From the NCBI RefSeq assembly GCF_029952525.1, contig NZ_JASAOF010000032.1, forward strand, positions 1 to 64,000: 64,000 bases of DNA. The letters are read 5' to 3'. Below, in pieces: positions 27,145 through 35,603 of the stretch. The notes under the pieces are model-generated. The model did no database searches. It saw only the letters and a program-made list of their open reading frames with translations, and was not told the DNA's origin. Origin of the DNA: Saccharopolyspora ipomoeae (GTDB taxonomy: Bacteria; Actinomycetota; Actinomycetes; Mycobacteriales; Pseudonocardiaceae). The translations under genes and the position numbers were made by a program. Positions within the stretch are counted from its first letter, which is position 1. Every line of letters begins with the position of its first letter.

Positions 27145-27691
27145 CGCGAACCTCCTTGCTACGGGTGCGCCTGCTTCCGACCTGCTGGGTGGACCGGGCG
27201 GTGCGCGGCTGCTGCTGCGCCTGCCGGCCCTGCTGCCTCCGGGTCTGCGACTGCCGCTGGGTCTGTCGCTGGGACCGCTGGGGTTGTCCCTGCCGCGGCT
27301 GTCCGCGGCGGGAGCGCTTGTTCTTGGGCATGGGACGGCCCCGGCGCACGCGGACGCGGGCGGCGCTGGCCGCTCCGCCGGTGGCCTGCGATTTCTCGCG
27401 GGGTGCGGTCAGCTCGCGCGCCCACATCTGCATGACGGCGCCGAGCGGGCGCTCGTGCCCGATCTTCCCGCAGATCAGCCGGGTCAGCGCCACGGTGATC
27501 ACCACGGCCCACGCCGTGGAGAAGAAGCCGAACCCGATGTTGACCTGCCGCTCGATGAACAGGATCAGCAGGAACAGCGCCGTGCCGACGCCCCACGCCA
27601 CGTAGCGCGCGCGCCACGGGAAGGTCGCCTTCGGGGGGCCGAGCCAGACGGCGTCGACCCGGTACACCTCATCATCGGTGCGTATCCGCAC
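27119..27691 (-). CDS. Small membrane protein, TcpE/PrgI-like
   Basis: A 190-residue protein overlapping the VirB4 gene by 26 bases. After a short N-terminus (VDAVWLGPPKATFPWRARYV) come two close membrane segments (WGVGTALFLLILFIE and FFSTAWAVVITVALTRLI). The second half is extremely basic, rich in Arg and Gln. The two-span module right before a VirB4 gene matches TcpE (Tn916 Orf17) and PrgI-type proteins. The long basic tail is unusual and could contact nucleic acid or the membrane surface. Confidence 0.75.
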   Translation of the reverse strand: MRIRTDDEVYRVDAVWLGPPKATFPWRARYVAWGVGTALFLLILFIERQVNIGFGFFSTAWAVVITVALTRLICGKIGHERPLGAVMQMWARELTAPREKSQATGGAASAARVRVRRGRPMPKNKRSRRGQPRQGQPQRSQRQTQRQSQTRRQQGRQAQQQPRTARSTQQVGSRRTRSKEVRGVRSPSRR

Positions 27692-27697
27692 TGGGCA

Positions 27698-27988
27698 TCA
27701 CCCGCTGGTGCTGAAGAGCTGTGCGATGAAGGTGCCGATGTCGATGCCCGCGTTGGTGACCGCGATGCCGACGATGGCCAGGGCGACGAGGACACCGCCG
27801 AGACGGCGCATCACACCCGCGTTGTCGCCCTTGCCGCCGCCGAGCCACAGCAGCAGGATCGCCACGGTCAGCAGCAGCAGCGGTAGCAGGTTGTTCAGGA
27901 TCCAACCGCGAATGCCTTCGGTGCCCAGTTGAGTCTGCTGGGCGAGTACGTCCAGGTGCGCCAGTGTTTCCAGCGGCATGGCGGTCAT
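27698..27988 (-). CDS. Small two-span membrane protein, possible VirB2/TcpD-like subunit
   Basis: A 96-residue protein. After about 28 residues come two hydrophobic segments (LNNLLPLLLLTVAILLLWLG and GGVLVALAIVGIAVTNAGID) separated by a short charged loop. Size and topology match the pilin-like or TcpD-like first gene of Gram-positive T4SS operons. It is the first gene of the minus-strand cluster, 6 bases before the TcpE-like gene. Confidence 0.7.
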   Translation of the reverse strand: MTAMPLETLAHLDVLAQQTQLGTEGIRGWILNNLLPLLLLTVAILLLWLGGGKGDNAGVMRRLGGVLVALAIVGIAVTNAGIDIGTFIAQLFSTSG

Positions 27989-28514
27989 CTCTTTACCCCT
28001 GAGTACGCGGAGTGTCGGCGGGCCGGTACCTCAACGCGTGGCGGTGATCCGCGACGCGCAGATACGAGTAGAACATGACATGGTCACCAGAAGTAGTGGT
28101 TGCGAGCTCGGGTGTGGCGGGTTACAGCGGGACGACACCACGGCCATCACGCGGCGAATAGGCCATTCGAGCAAGCCACCACCGGCTGGTCATCGCGGAA
28201 TCGGCGCTCAGGAGGCCGGTTTCGAGCCTGGATCTCGTGGCTGTTCACCCGCTTGCGAGCCCCTTCGTAACGCACCGTGAACATCGCGGTGGTCCAGTGG
28301 ATTTCCGCACATCGCGCCAGGAAGCACCCGACTGGATCACTCGACGTGATCGCCGAACCCGAAAGAACGAGGTGATCTTGGCGCGCACGAATCAGGGTAA
28401 CGCCCCCAACACGAACAGTTCCCCCCAGGGCATGCATACCGACACCTAGCCCGAAAAGCCGAAAACCACTGAGACAAACGGACGAACCAAAGAACCCCGC
28501 GAGGCAACCGGCCC
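27989..28514. other. Non-coding region upstream of the T4SS-like cluster
   Basis: This region presumably holds the promoter of the secretion cluster, but no confident -35/-10 pair was found. It is visibly richer in A and T than its surroundings. A 96-codon open frame (28147-28437, minus) lacks a good ribosome site and family resemblance. GAGGCAACCGGC and CAGGCAACCGGC near 28501-28530 are two partial units next to the 190-bp repeat. Confidence 0.5.
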
Positions 28515-28705
28515 CCGTCAGGCAACCGGCGAAGCCGGTTTCTCCTTACCCCACCTGAGGCGCTTGCACCGCCGCGGGTTCTGACACGTCTTCTGGGGAG
28601 GACAGCCGACACGCCGTGTATTGGCATACATCAGTCTCGGATCCCGGAGCCAGAAGGCGTGTCAGGTTCCGCTTCTGGCACCGCCAAGCACAGGGACCAC
28701 AGAGT
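28515..28705 (-). repeat. 190-bp structured intergenic repeat, copy 2
   Basis: Same element as 4194-4385, on the opposite strand and 191 bp long. Conserved blocks match copy 1, while the central stem uses different bases: on the minus strand TGACACGCCTTCTGG pairs with CCAGAAGACGTGTCA (plus coordinates 28650-28664 and 28582-28596). Six of fifteen pairs differ from copy 1 and all six stay complementary. The one mismatch (C opposite A, position 8) is the same in both copies. This is the signature of selection on structure. Confidence 0.75.
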
Positions 28706-28796
28706 AGTTGTCAGTACAACGAAACCACCCGAGAAACAGGCACCCCAGAATCCCAAAGACACCGAGGACCAGCAAAAACATGAAAAGAGAAAGCGG

Positions 28797-29187
28797 AAGA
28801 GTCGGTCTGTAAGCCGGATTCTGTTCCCGGGGGTCTCACGACCAAGCCCGTTCAGTGACCATCTATCTAGGCCCGCCGTCGCCGACGAGCTCGTGCGGCC
28901 TACCCGCGAACCTCGGGCGAGCAACCCTCAACCGTCCGCGCGGGCGCCGAGGCGCCCATCTTGGCCTTGCTCCGGGTGGGGTTTACCGAGCCACCTCGGT
29001 CACCCGAGGTGCTGGTGGTCTCTTACACCACCGTTTCACCCTTACCCGGCGCGTGCGCCGGGCGGTCTGCTTTCTGTGGCACTGTCCCGCGGGTCGCCCC
29101 GGGTTGCCGTTGGCAACCACCCTGCTCTGTGGAGTCCGGACTTTCCTCGACGGGTCGTCGCCCGCCGCGGTCACTCGACCGGCTCTT
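28797..29187 (-). ncRNA. rnpB: RNase P RNA
   Basis: The catalytic RNA of RNase P, which matures tRNA 5' ends. On the minus strand the 5' part has the universal GAGGAAAGTCCGGACTCC. The middle has GGGTAAGGGTGAAACGGTG, then GGTGTAAGAGACCACCAGC. The 3' end is AGAATCCGGCTTACAGACCG. The ends pair (GCGGAAGAGCCGGTCGAG region with GACTCTTCCGC). Exact termini are good to a few bases. It sits just downstream of the RNase H/phosphatase gene. Confidence 0.95.
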
Positions 29188-29238
29188 CCGCTCCGCCGAT
29201 TTTACCGCTGGCCGGTTCGGCGCTCCGGCCAGGCCTGT

Positions 29239-30369
29239 TCAGGCCCAGTGGGAGATGTCGTTGACGAGGCGGACCGAGGCGTTGTCGTCGGGGTAGAACT
29301 CGACGATGGACAGCGAGGCGAGGTCGAGGTGCAGCCGGTAGAAGACCTCTGGTCCGACGCCCAGGCCCGTGCGCAGCAGGGACTTGATGGGCGTGACGTG
29401 GCTGACGACGATGATCGTCTGCCCGGCGTAGCGCTCCAGGAGGTCGTCGCGGGCGGCGGTGACGCGCTGGTGGACGGCGGCGAGGCTCTCGCCGCCGGGC
29501 GGCACGACTGTGGGGTCGCCGATCCACTTCCGGTGCAGGTCCGGGTACTTGTCGGCGGCTTCGAGGAAGGTGAGGCCCTCCCACTCGCCGAAGTCGGTTT
29601 CGAGCAGGCCGTCGTGGAATTCGAGCTCGCCGCCGGTGGCGTCGGCGACGGCCTGGGCGCTCTGCCGGGTGCGGGTGAGCGGCGAGGCGATGATGGGCGC
29701 CGCGCCGTCGGGGGTGACGACGCCGTCCATCGCGGCGAGGCGCTTGGCGGCGGCGTGGACCTGGCGCTGCCCGAGCTCGGTGAGTTCGACGTCGCCGCGG
29801 CCGGAGTAGCGCTTGTCGACCGACATGGGGGTCTGCCCGTGGCGGAGCAGCAGCATCTTGACCGGGGCGCCCCGGAGGTTCTGCCAGCCGGAGGGGCGGG
29901 TCCGCGCCGAGGCGCTCTCGGCCTCGCTGACCTGCCCCGATTCGGCCGCCGCGGCGCCCGGCTCGACGGTGTTGCCGTCCATCGCGTCGTTGGCGAGCTT
30001 GTCGGCGGCGGCGTTGTCGGCGCGCGGGATCCACTCGTAGTCGACGTGCTGGAAGTCGGCCGCGAGTTCGCGGGCGACGGCGTTGAGCGGCTGGAGGTTC
30101 GCGTGCTTGACCTTCCAGCGCCCGGCCATCTGCTCGATGACGAGCTTGGAGTCCATCCGCACGGAGACCTCGGTGGCGCCGAGCTCGGCGGCGGCGCGCA
30201 GCCCGGCGATCAGGCCCTGGTACTCGGCGACGTTGTTGGTGGTCTCGCCGAGGCCGATGGCGCGTTCGGCGAGGACCTCGCGGGTGTCGGCGTCGAGCAC
30301 GACGGCGCCGGAACCGGCCGGTCCGGGGTTGCCGCGCGATCCGCCGTCGGCTTCGACGATGACCTTCAC
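29239..30369 (-). CDS. Bifunctional RNase HI / phosphoglycerate-mutase-type phosphatase
   Basis: A 376-residue fusion. Residues 1-~135 are RNase HI, removing RNA from RNA/DNA hybrids: VEADGGSRGNPGPAGSG (first catalytic Asp), NVAEYQGLIAGL (Glu), RMDSKLVIEQMAG (Asp), and RADNAAADKLAND. After a linker, residues from about 170 are a histidine phosphatase (LLLRHGQTP; SPLTRTRQSA; VVSHVTPIKSL). The M. tuberculosis homologue Rv2228c has RNase H and alpha-ribazole phosphatase activity, so cobalamin assembly is a likely second role; cobC- and cobD-like genes are nearby. The GTG start overlaps the upstream stop (GTGA). Confidence 0.9.
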   Translation of the reverse strand: MKVIVEADGGSRGNPGPAGSGAVVLDADTREVLAERAIGLGETTNNVAEYQGLIAGLRAAAELGATEVSVRMDSKLVIEQMAGRWKVKHANLQPLNAVARELAADFQHVDYEWIPRADNAAADKLANDAMDGNTVEPGAAAAESGQVSEAESASARTRPSGWQNLRGAPVKMLLLRHGQTPMSVDKRYSGRGDVELTELGQRQVHAAAKRLAAMDGVVTPDGAAPIIASPLTRTRQSAQAVADATGGELEFHDGLLETDFGEWEGLTFLEAADKYPDLHRKWIGDPTVVPPGGESLAAVHQRVTAARDDLLERYAGQTIIVVSHVTPIKSLLRTGLGVGPEVFYRLHLDLASLSIVEFYPDDNASVRLVNDISHWA

Positions 30370-31091
30370 TTGCTCTCCCGGACCATGATCGCTCCGCACT
30401 CCTCGCAGCGGACCACGTCGTCGGGGGCTGCTTCGCGGACCTCGTTGAGGGCGTGCCGGTCGAGCTCGATGCGGCAGGCGCCGCAGCGAGCGCCCTGCAG
30501 CAGACCGACGCCGACGCCGCGCTGGCCGCGCACCCGCTCGTAGAGGGCGATGAGGTCGTCGGGCAGCGCCTTGGCGATGATGTCGCGTTCCTGCTGGCGA
30601 CGGGCTTCGGCGGTGTCGAGCTCGGCGAGCGCTTCGTCGCGGCGCTCCTGGATGCCGGCGAGCTGCTGCTCGGCCTCGGTGACGGCCTCGGCGGACTTGG
30701 TCACGTTGGTCTCGAGCGCTTCGCGCTGCTCCATGACCTCCAGCTGCTCGTCCTCCAGGACGGCCTGGCGGCGGGCGAGGGTCTGCAGCTCGTGCTCCAG
30801 CTCCTCCTGCTGCTTGGCCGGCCCGCCTGCGGCCATCAGGTCGCGGTCGCGGGCTTCGCGCTTGCGGACGTTGTCGACCTCGTTCTCCAGCCGCTTGACC
30901 TCGCGGTCGAGGTCGTTGAACGCGGTCTGGGCGACCACCAGCTCGTCGCGCTTGGTCTGCACCTCGCGTTCGGCGGCACCGATCTGCTCGAGTTCCGGCA
31001 ACGTGCGCCTGCGGTGCACGACGCGGTTGAGCTCCGCGTCGGCCTCCGCGAGATCGAGCAGCCGTCGTTGAACGGCGGGGTCGGCTTTCAC
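30366..31091 (-). CDS. Coiled-coil protein with C-terminal zinc ribbon
   Basis: A 241-residue soluble protein. Residues about 10-180 form a long antiparallel coiled coil (heptads such as [19 protein letters not shown]). The C-terminus is a four-cysteine zinc ribbon: [11 protein letters not shown] and [12 protein letters not shown]. The family (M. tuberculosis Rv2229c) is conserved beside the RNase H/phosphatase and NIF3 genes, where all three overlap by 4 bases, so coupled translation is likely. It may bind nucleic acid; the exact job is unknown. Confidence 0.85.
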   Translation of the reverse strand: MKADPAVQRRLLDLAEADAELNRVVHRRRTLPELEQIGAAEREVQTKRDELVVAQTAFNDLDREVKRLENEVDNVRKREARDRDLMAAGGPAKQQEELEHELQTLARRQAVLEDEQLEVMEQREALETNVTKSAEAVTEAEQQLAGIQERRDEALAELDTAEARRQQERDIIAKALPDDLIALYERVRGQRGVGVGLLQGARCGACRIELDRHALNEVREAAPDDVVRCEECGAIMVRESK

Positions 31092-31963
31092 GCGAGCGCC
31101 CTCCCTGGGTCTGGGTTCGCACCGGCGTGCACGGTCCACGGGTCGGTGCGTCGGGTGGAAACGAGGACTTCGACTGTATCGGGCAGGGCGGCGGACACGA
31201 GGTCCGCGGCCTGCTGGCACCAGGGCCACTCGCTGGCCCAGTGCGCGACGTCGACGAGCGCGGGCACGGAGGTGCCGGGCACGTCGGCCTGGGCGAGGTG
31301 CTCGCCGGCCGGGTGGTGGCGCAGGTCGGCGGTGACGTAGGCGTCGACGCCGGCTTCGGCGGCGGCGGTCAGGAACGAGTCTCCGGCGCCGCCGCAGACG
31401 GCGACGCGGCGGATCTCGCGGTCGGGGTCGCCCGCGCCGCGCACTCCCCACGCGGTGGTGGGCAGACCGTCGGCGACGCGGCGGACGAAGTCGCGGAACG
31501 GCTCGGGCTGCGGCAGCTCGCCGATGCGGCCGAGGCCGGTGTCGGCGGCAGGCGCGACGGGCATCAGCGGCCGGGTCCGGGTCAGGCCGAGCGCCCCGGC
31601 CAGGGCGTCGGACACGCCGGGGTTGGCCTTGTCGGCGTTGGTGTGGGCGCAGTAGAGGCCGATGCCGGCGCGGATCAGCCGGTGCACGACGCGTCCCTTG
31701 TGGTCGTCGACGGGCACGCCGTGGACGCCGCGCAGCAGCAGCGGGTGGTGCGAGACGAGCAGCTGGGCGCCGAAGTCGACGGCCTCGTCCACGGTGGCTT
31801 CGAGGGGGTCGACGCAGAACAGCACGCGCTGCACGACCGCGTCGGGATCGCCGCAGACCAGGCCGACCGCGTCCCAGTCCTCGGCGAGCCCGGTGGGGTA
31901 CGCCTTCTCCAGCGCGCCGATCACGTCCCGAATCCGCACCGTTTCACCCACGTTCCACGACAT
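31088..31963 (-). CDS. NIF3/DUF34 family metal-binding protein
   Basis: A 291-residue member of the widespread NIF3 family, which forms hexameric toroids with a dinuclear metal site. Metal-ligand motifs are present: [22 protein letters not shown] and the C-terminal DVAHWASE. It resembles GTP cyclohydrolase-like or cofactor-related proteins but the reaction is not settled. It overlaps the zinc-ribbon gene by 4 bases and the aminotransferase gene by 20, so it is part of the same operon. Confidence 0.88.
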   Translation of the reverse strand: MSWNVGETVRIRDVIGALEKAYPTGLAEDWDAVGLVCGDPDAVVQRVLFCVDPLEATVDEAVDFGAQLLVSHHPLLLRGVHGVPVDDHKGRVVHRLIRAGIGLYCAHTNADKANPGVSDALAGALGLTRTRPLMPVAPAADTGLGRIGELPQPEPFRDFVRRVADGLPTTAWGVRGAGDPDREIRRVAVCGGAGDSFLTAAAEAGVDAYVTADLRHHPAGEHLAQADVPGTSVPALVDVAHWASEWPWCQQAADLVSAALPDTVEVLVSTRRTDPWTVHAGANPDPGRALA

Positions 31964-32990
31964 CCTGAAAAGCCTTGACCAACAACGAGTTCTGCTCCGG
32001 GTCCCGGACGGCGACGCGGAGGTGGTCGGTGTCCAGGCCGGGGAAGGTGTCGCCTCGGCGCACCGCGATCCCGCGTTCCCGCAGCGCTTCTCGCACCCGC
32101 TGACCGTCGGGCACCCGCAGCAGCAGGAACGGCGCCTCGGCCGCGCCCACCACCTCGACCCCTGGCACTCCGGCGAGGCCGTCGAGCAGTCCGGTGCGGT
32201 TCTCGGTGAATTCCGCTGCGGCGCCTTCGGATTCGGCGATCGCGCGGGGTTCGCAGCAGGCGCGCACCGCGGTGAGCACCAGCGAGTTGACGGGCCAGTG
32301 GGGGCGGGCGCGGCCCAATTCGGCGAGCACCTGCGGGCTGCCCAGCGCGTAGCCGGCGCGCAGCCCGGGCAGGCCCCACATCTTGGTGAGGCTGCGCAGC
32401 ACGAGCAGTCCGGGATCGGCGAGGTGCGCGACGGATTCGCGTTCGCCGGGGACGGCGTCGATGAACGCCTCGTCGACGACCACGATCCGGCCGGGCCGCA
32501 GCAGCTTGCGGATCTCCTCGGCCGGGTGCAGCACCGAGGTCGGGTTCGTCGGGTTGCCGAGCACGACCAGGTCGGCGGCCTCGGGGACCTGCTCGGCGCG
32601 CAGCCGGTAGCCGTCGGCGGCGTCGAGCACGACGCGCTCGACGGGGACGCCCGCGGTGCGCAGGGCGAGGTCGGGTTCGGTGAACGACGGGTGGATCAGC
32701 GCGGCGAGCGCCGGGCGCAGCGCGGGCAGCAGGGCGAAGCCCTCCGCCGCCCCGGCCAGCACCATCACATCGTCGGGGTGCCTGCCGTGCCGGTCGGCGA
32801 CGGCGCGGCGGGCGGTCTCGTCGGCCTCGGCCGACGGGTAGGAGCCGAGGTCGTCGAGGGCCTCGGCGAGCCGGGCGCGCAGCCACCGCGGCGGCCGGTC
32901 GAGCCGCACGTTGACCGCGAAGTCGGCGAGCCCGCGCGCCGCGTCCACGTCGCCGTGGTGGCGCAACAGCTCCCGATCGTCCCCGCTCAT
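31944..32990 (-). CDS. cobC: PLP-dependent aminotransferase, CobC/HisC-like
   Basis: A 348-residue class I/II aminotransferase-fold protein. The PLP lysine is in [20 protein letters not shown]. The cofactor-binding [15 protein letters not shown] and [14 protein letters not shown] are present. The family includes L-threonine-O-3-phosphate decarboxylase (CobD/CobC), which supplies aminopropanol phosphate for cobalamin, and histidinol-phosphate aminotransferase. Neighbouring cobalamin-type genes (RNase H/phosphatase and CobD) favour cobalamin, but substrate specificity cannot be read directly. It is the first gene of the four-gene minus-strand run. Confidence 0.8.
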   Translation of the reverse strand: MSGDDRELLRHHGDVDAARGLADFAVNVRLDRPPRWLRARLAEALDDLGSYPSAEADETARRAVADRHGRHPDDVMVLAGAAEGFALLPALRPALAALIHPSFTEPDLALRTAGVPVERVVLDAADGYRLRAEQVPEAADLVVLGNPTNPTSVLHPAEEIRKLLRPGRIVVVDEAFIDAVPGERESVAHLADPGLLVLRSLTKMWGLPGLRAGYALGSPQVLAELGRARPHWPVNSLVLTAVRACCEPRAIAESEGAAAEFTENRTGLLDGLAGVPGVEVVGAAEAPFLLLRVPDGQRVREALRERGIAVRRGDTFPGLDTDHLRVAVRDPEQNSLLVKAFQDVVERG

Positions 32991-33047
32991 CGTGGGCAGT
33001 CTAAACGTCCACGTCGGAGCGCTTCAGGTGGTCCGTACCCTCGGGGC

Positions 33048-33503
33048 GTGCATGTCTCCTTCATCTGTACGGGCAACATCTGCCGGTCGCCGATGGCGGC
33101 GTTGATCTTCGCCGACGAGCTGCGGCGGGCGGGCCTGGACTCGCGGGTCGAGGTCTCCAGCGCCGGGACCGGGCCGTGGCACGTCGGCGAACCCGCTGAC
33201 CCGCGCACCGAGAAGGTGCTGGCCGCCCACGACTACCCGACCGAGCACGTCGCGGCGCAGATCGACGAGCACCACCTGGGCGCGGACCTGCTGGTCGCGA
33301 TGGACGAGGGGCACCTGCGCGCCGTGCGGCGGCTGGTCGACGACCCGGAGAAGGTGCGGCTGCTGCGGTCGTTCGACCCGGACGCCGACGGCACCGAGGT
33401 GCCCGACCCCTACTACGGCGGCCCGAACGGGTTCGACGACGTGCTGGCGATGGTCGAGGCCGCGATGCCGGAGCTGATGGCGTGGGTGCGGGAACGGCTG
33501 TGA
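33048..33503 (+). CDS. ptpA: Low-molecular-weight protein tyrosine phosphatase
   Basis: A 151-residue phosphatase. The P-loop is CTGNICRS (Cys7 and Arg13, the C(X)5R motif), and the general acid Asp is in VPDPYYGG. Length and motifs match the mycobacterial PtpA class, which removes phosphate from tyrosine and can be secreted in pathogens. The start is GTG (MHVSFICTGN). Its stop overlaps the start of the fructosamine-kinase gene (GTGA). It is divergent from the CobC-like gene. Confidence 0.92.
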   Translation: MHVSFICTGNICRSPMAALIFADELRRAGLDSRVEVSSAGTGPWHVGEPADPRTEKVLAAHDYPTEHVAAQIDEHHLGADLLVAMDEGHLRAVRRLVDDPEKVRLLRSFDPDADGTEVPDPYYGGPNGFDDVLAMVEAAMPELMAWVRERL

Positions 33504-34366
33504 TCGCCGCGGAGGTCGCCCGGATCACCGGGCGCGAGGTCGCCGAGGTCCGCCGGCTCTCCGGTGGGGACACCGCGGCGGCGTTCGCCGTGCGGCTCGA
33601 CGACGGGACCGAGGTGTTCGCCAAGTCCGCTTCGCCGTCGATGCCGGGCGCGGCGGCCGCCGAGGCTGCGTCGCTGCGCTGGCTCGCCGAGCCGGGCGCG
33701 GTGCCGGTGCCGGAGGTGCTCGGCGAGGGCGAGGACGTCCTGGTCACCGAGCACGTCGCGGCCGCGTCGCCGACGGCGCGGGCGGCCGAGGAGCTCGGTC
33801 GCGGTCTGGCTCGGCTGCACGACGCCGGGGCTCCGGCGTTCGGCAGCGCCCCGCCCGGCGGGCCCGCCGACGCGTGGATCGGGCTGGCGCCGATGCGCGA
33901 CGAGCCCGAGCGGGACTGGCCGACGTTCTACGCCCGGCACCGCGTGCAGCCCTACGTCCGGCGCGCGATCGATTCCGGCGCGCTGGAGGCGGAGTCGGCG
34001 CGGGTGCTGGACCGGGTGTGCGAGGCGCTGCCGGAGCTGGCCGGGCCCGCCGAGCCGCCGTCCCGGCTGCACGGCGACCTGTGGAGCGGCAACGTGCACT
34101 GGGGCCGCGACCGGGCGTGGCTGATCGACCCGGCCGCGCACGGCGGTCACCGCGAGACCGACCTGGCGATGCTGCACCTGTTCGGGTGCCCGCACCTGGA
34201 GCGGATCGTCGCGGCCTACCAGGAGGTGCACCCGCTGGCGGACGGGTGGCGGGAGCGGATCGCGCTGCACCAGCTGTTCCCGCTGCTGGTGCACGCGGTG
34301 CTGTTCGGCGGCGGTTACGGCACGCAGGCCGCCCGGGCCGCCGGACAGGCGTTGAGGTCACACTGA
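33500..34366 (+). CDS. Fructosamine kinase family protein
   Basis: A 288-residue kinase-fold protein. The Brenner-type catalytic motif is LHGDLWSGNVHW (about residue 190), followed by WLIDPAAHGGHRETDLAM, the metal-binding Asp. The N-terminal lobe includes FAVRLDDGTEVFAKSA. Family members phosphorylate ketosamines on glycated proteins and free amines for deglycation. I start at the GTG overlapping the ptpA stop; a GTG six codons upstream is possible. Coupled translation with ptpA is likely. Confidence 0.87.
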   Translation: MIAAEVARITGREVAEVRRLSGGDTAAAFAVRLDDGTEVFAKSASPSMPGAAAAEAASLRWLAEPGAVPVPEVLGEGEDVLVTEHVAAASPTARAAEELGRGLARLHDAGAPAFGSAPPGGPADAWIGLAPMRDEPERDWPTFYARHRVQPYVRRAIDSGALEAESARVLDRVCEALPELAGPAEPPSRLHGDLWSGNVHWGRDRAWLIDPAAHGGHRETDLAMLHLFGCPHLERIVAAYQEVHPLADGWRERIALHQLFPLLVHAVLFGGGYGTQAARAAGQALRSH

Positions 34367-34413
34367 GACGGGGTCTCAGCCACCGCGCCGGTCGCGCGGC
34401 CTACCGTGGGGGT

Positions 34414-35445
34414 GTGCGTCTCAAGTTCTTGCTGCGGCCCGGGTGGCTGGGTGCGATCGCGCTGGTCGTGGTGTTCGCGGGGTTGTGCTTCACGACGCTC
34501 GCGCCGTGGCAGTTCGGGCGCAGCGAGGAGGCCGAGATCCGCAACAAGGCCATCGCCGAGTCCTTCCACGCCGCCCCGAAGCCGATCGACGAGGTGCTGC
34601 CCGCCGGGCGCACGCCCGACGTCACCACCGAGTGGTCGCAGGTGCTGCTGACCGGCGAGTACCTGCACACGTCGGAGACGCTGGCCTGGCAGCGCACCGT
34701 GCTCGGCGAGCCCGCGTTCGAGGTGATCACCCCGTTCCGGCTGGACGACGGGACGACGGTGCTGGTCGACCGGGGTTTCGTGCGGCCGGTCGACGGCACG
34801 CGCGCCCCCGACTACGCGGCCGCGCCGTCGGGCCGGGTGACGCTCACGGCCCGGATCCGCGCCGACGAGACCGACAGCAAGCAGCGGCCGCTGTTCGACC
34901 ACGACGGGCACCGGTGGGCCTACGCCGTCAACTCCGGCACGATCTCCGAGGGCACCGGGCTCGCGCTGCGCCCGGGTTACGCCGCCCTCTCCGAGGGCCA
35001 GCCTGGCGTCCTCGGCGCCTTGCCGCTGCCGCGCCTGGAGTCGGGCCCGTACTTCTCCTACGCCCTGCAGTGGATCGCCTTCGGCATCATGGCGATCATC
35101 ACCATCGGCTACCTGATCTACACGGAGCTCCGCCCGGACTCGGCCCCGGCCTGGCGCCGTCAGGACTCCGACGGGCCGGAGCCCGGCGCGCCGGAGCCCG
35201 ACTCAGCGCACTCGAACTCCGAGGCAGGACGCCCGGACTCCGAGACAGGCCGCCCGGGCTCCGACGCAGCGCACGCGAACACGTCGAGCGTCCAGGGCTC
35301 CGCCCCGAGCCCGGCCACCTCCCGCTATGCGAGCTCCCGGAAGTCCGCTCCCAAGCGCCGCCGCAAGCTCTCCGTCGCCGAAGCCATCGCCGAGGAAGAG
35401 CGCCGCGAAGCCGAATCCTTCGAGCGCAACTCACGGGAGTCCTGA
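34414..35445 (+). CDS. SURF1 family cytochrome oxidase assembly protein
   Basis: A 343-residue membrane protein. It has the SURF1 layout: one N-terminal span (WLGAIALVVVFAGLCFTTLA) with PWQFGRSEEAE after it, an external domain (LVDRGFVRPVD, RRP..), and a second span (YALQWIAFGIMAIITIGYLI). The last ~100 residues are low-complexity, acidic then basic (APKRRRKLSVAEAIAEEERR), and are longer than in typical SURF1. SURF1 helps insert heme into cytochrome c oxidase. Position beside ptpA and cobD matches M. tuberculosis. Confidence 0.85.
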   Translation: MRLKFLLRPGWLGAIALVVVFAGLCFTTLAPWQFGRSEEAEIRNKAIAESFHAAPKPIDEVLPAGRTPDVTTEWSQVLLTGEYLHTSETLAWQRTVLGEPAFEVITPFRLDDGTTVLVDRGFVRPVDGTRAPDYAAAPSGRVTLTARIRADETDSKQRPLFDHDGHRWAYAVNSGTISEGTGLALRPGYAALSEGQPGVLGALPLPRLESGPYFSYALQWIAFGIMAIITIGYLIYTELRPDSAPAWRRQDSDGPEPGAPEPDSAHSNSEAGRPDSETGRPGSDAAHANTSSVQGSAPSPATSRYASSRKSAPKRRRKLSVAEAIAEEERREAESFERNSRES

Positions 35446-35471
35446 CCCCGCCGCACCGAGGCCTGGGCAGT

Positions 35472-35541
35472 GGACAGTTTTAGCCATAACTGTCCAGACA
35501 TTTCGGACATTGATCATGGGCAATTATGACTAAAACTGTCC
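35472..35541 (+). repeat. 70-bp inverted-repeat element, copy B
   Basis: The ends are imperfect inverted repeats (GGACAGTTTTAGCCATA / TATGACTAAAACTGTCC, one mismatch), with the core GACATTTCGGACATTGATCATGGG. Full-length match to copy A and a more diverged match to copy C (46040-46109). It lies between convergent genes (SURF1 and cobD), so it could also end transcription from both sides. Confidence 0.8.
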
Positions 35542-35603
35542 ACTGGCAACGACGCTCCCCCGAGCGAGGGGCCGACGCTCCGGGACGGGCGGCTGCGGGT
35601 TCG

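Noticed and set aside
20188-27988. Integrative conjugative element
   Set aside because: No integrase, relaxase, coupling protein, direct repeat or tRNA flank was found in or near the cluster within the window.
28147-28437. 96-codon minus-strand open frame upstream of the T4SS-like cluster
   Set aside because: No ribosome site, no recognisable family, and it lies in DNA that looks regulatory.
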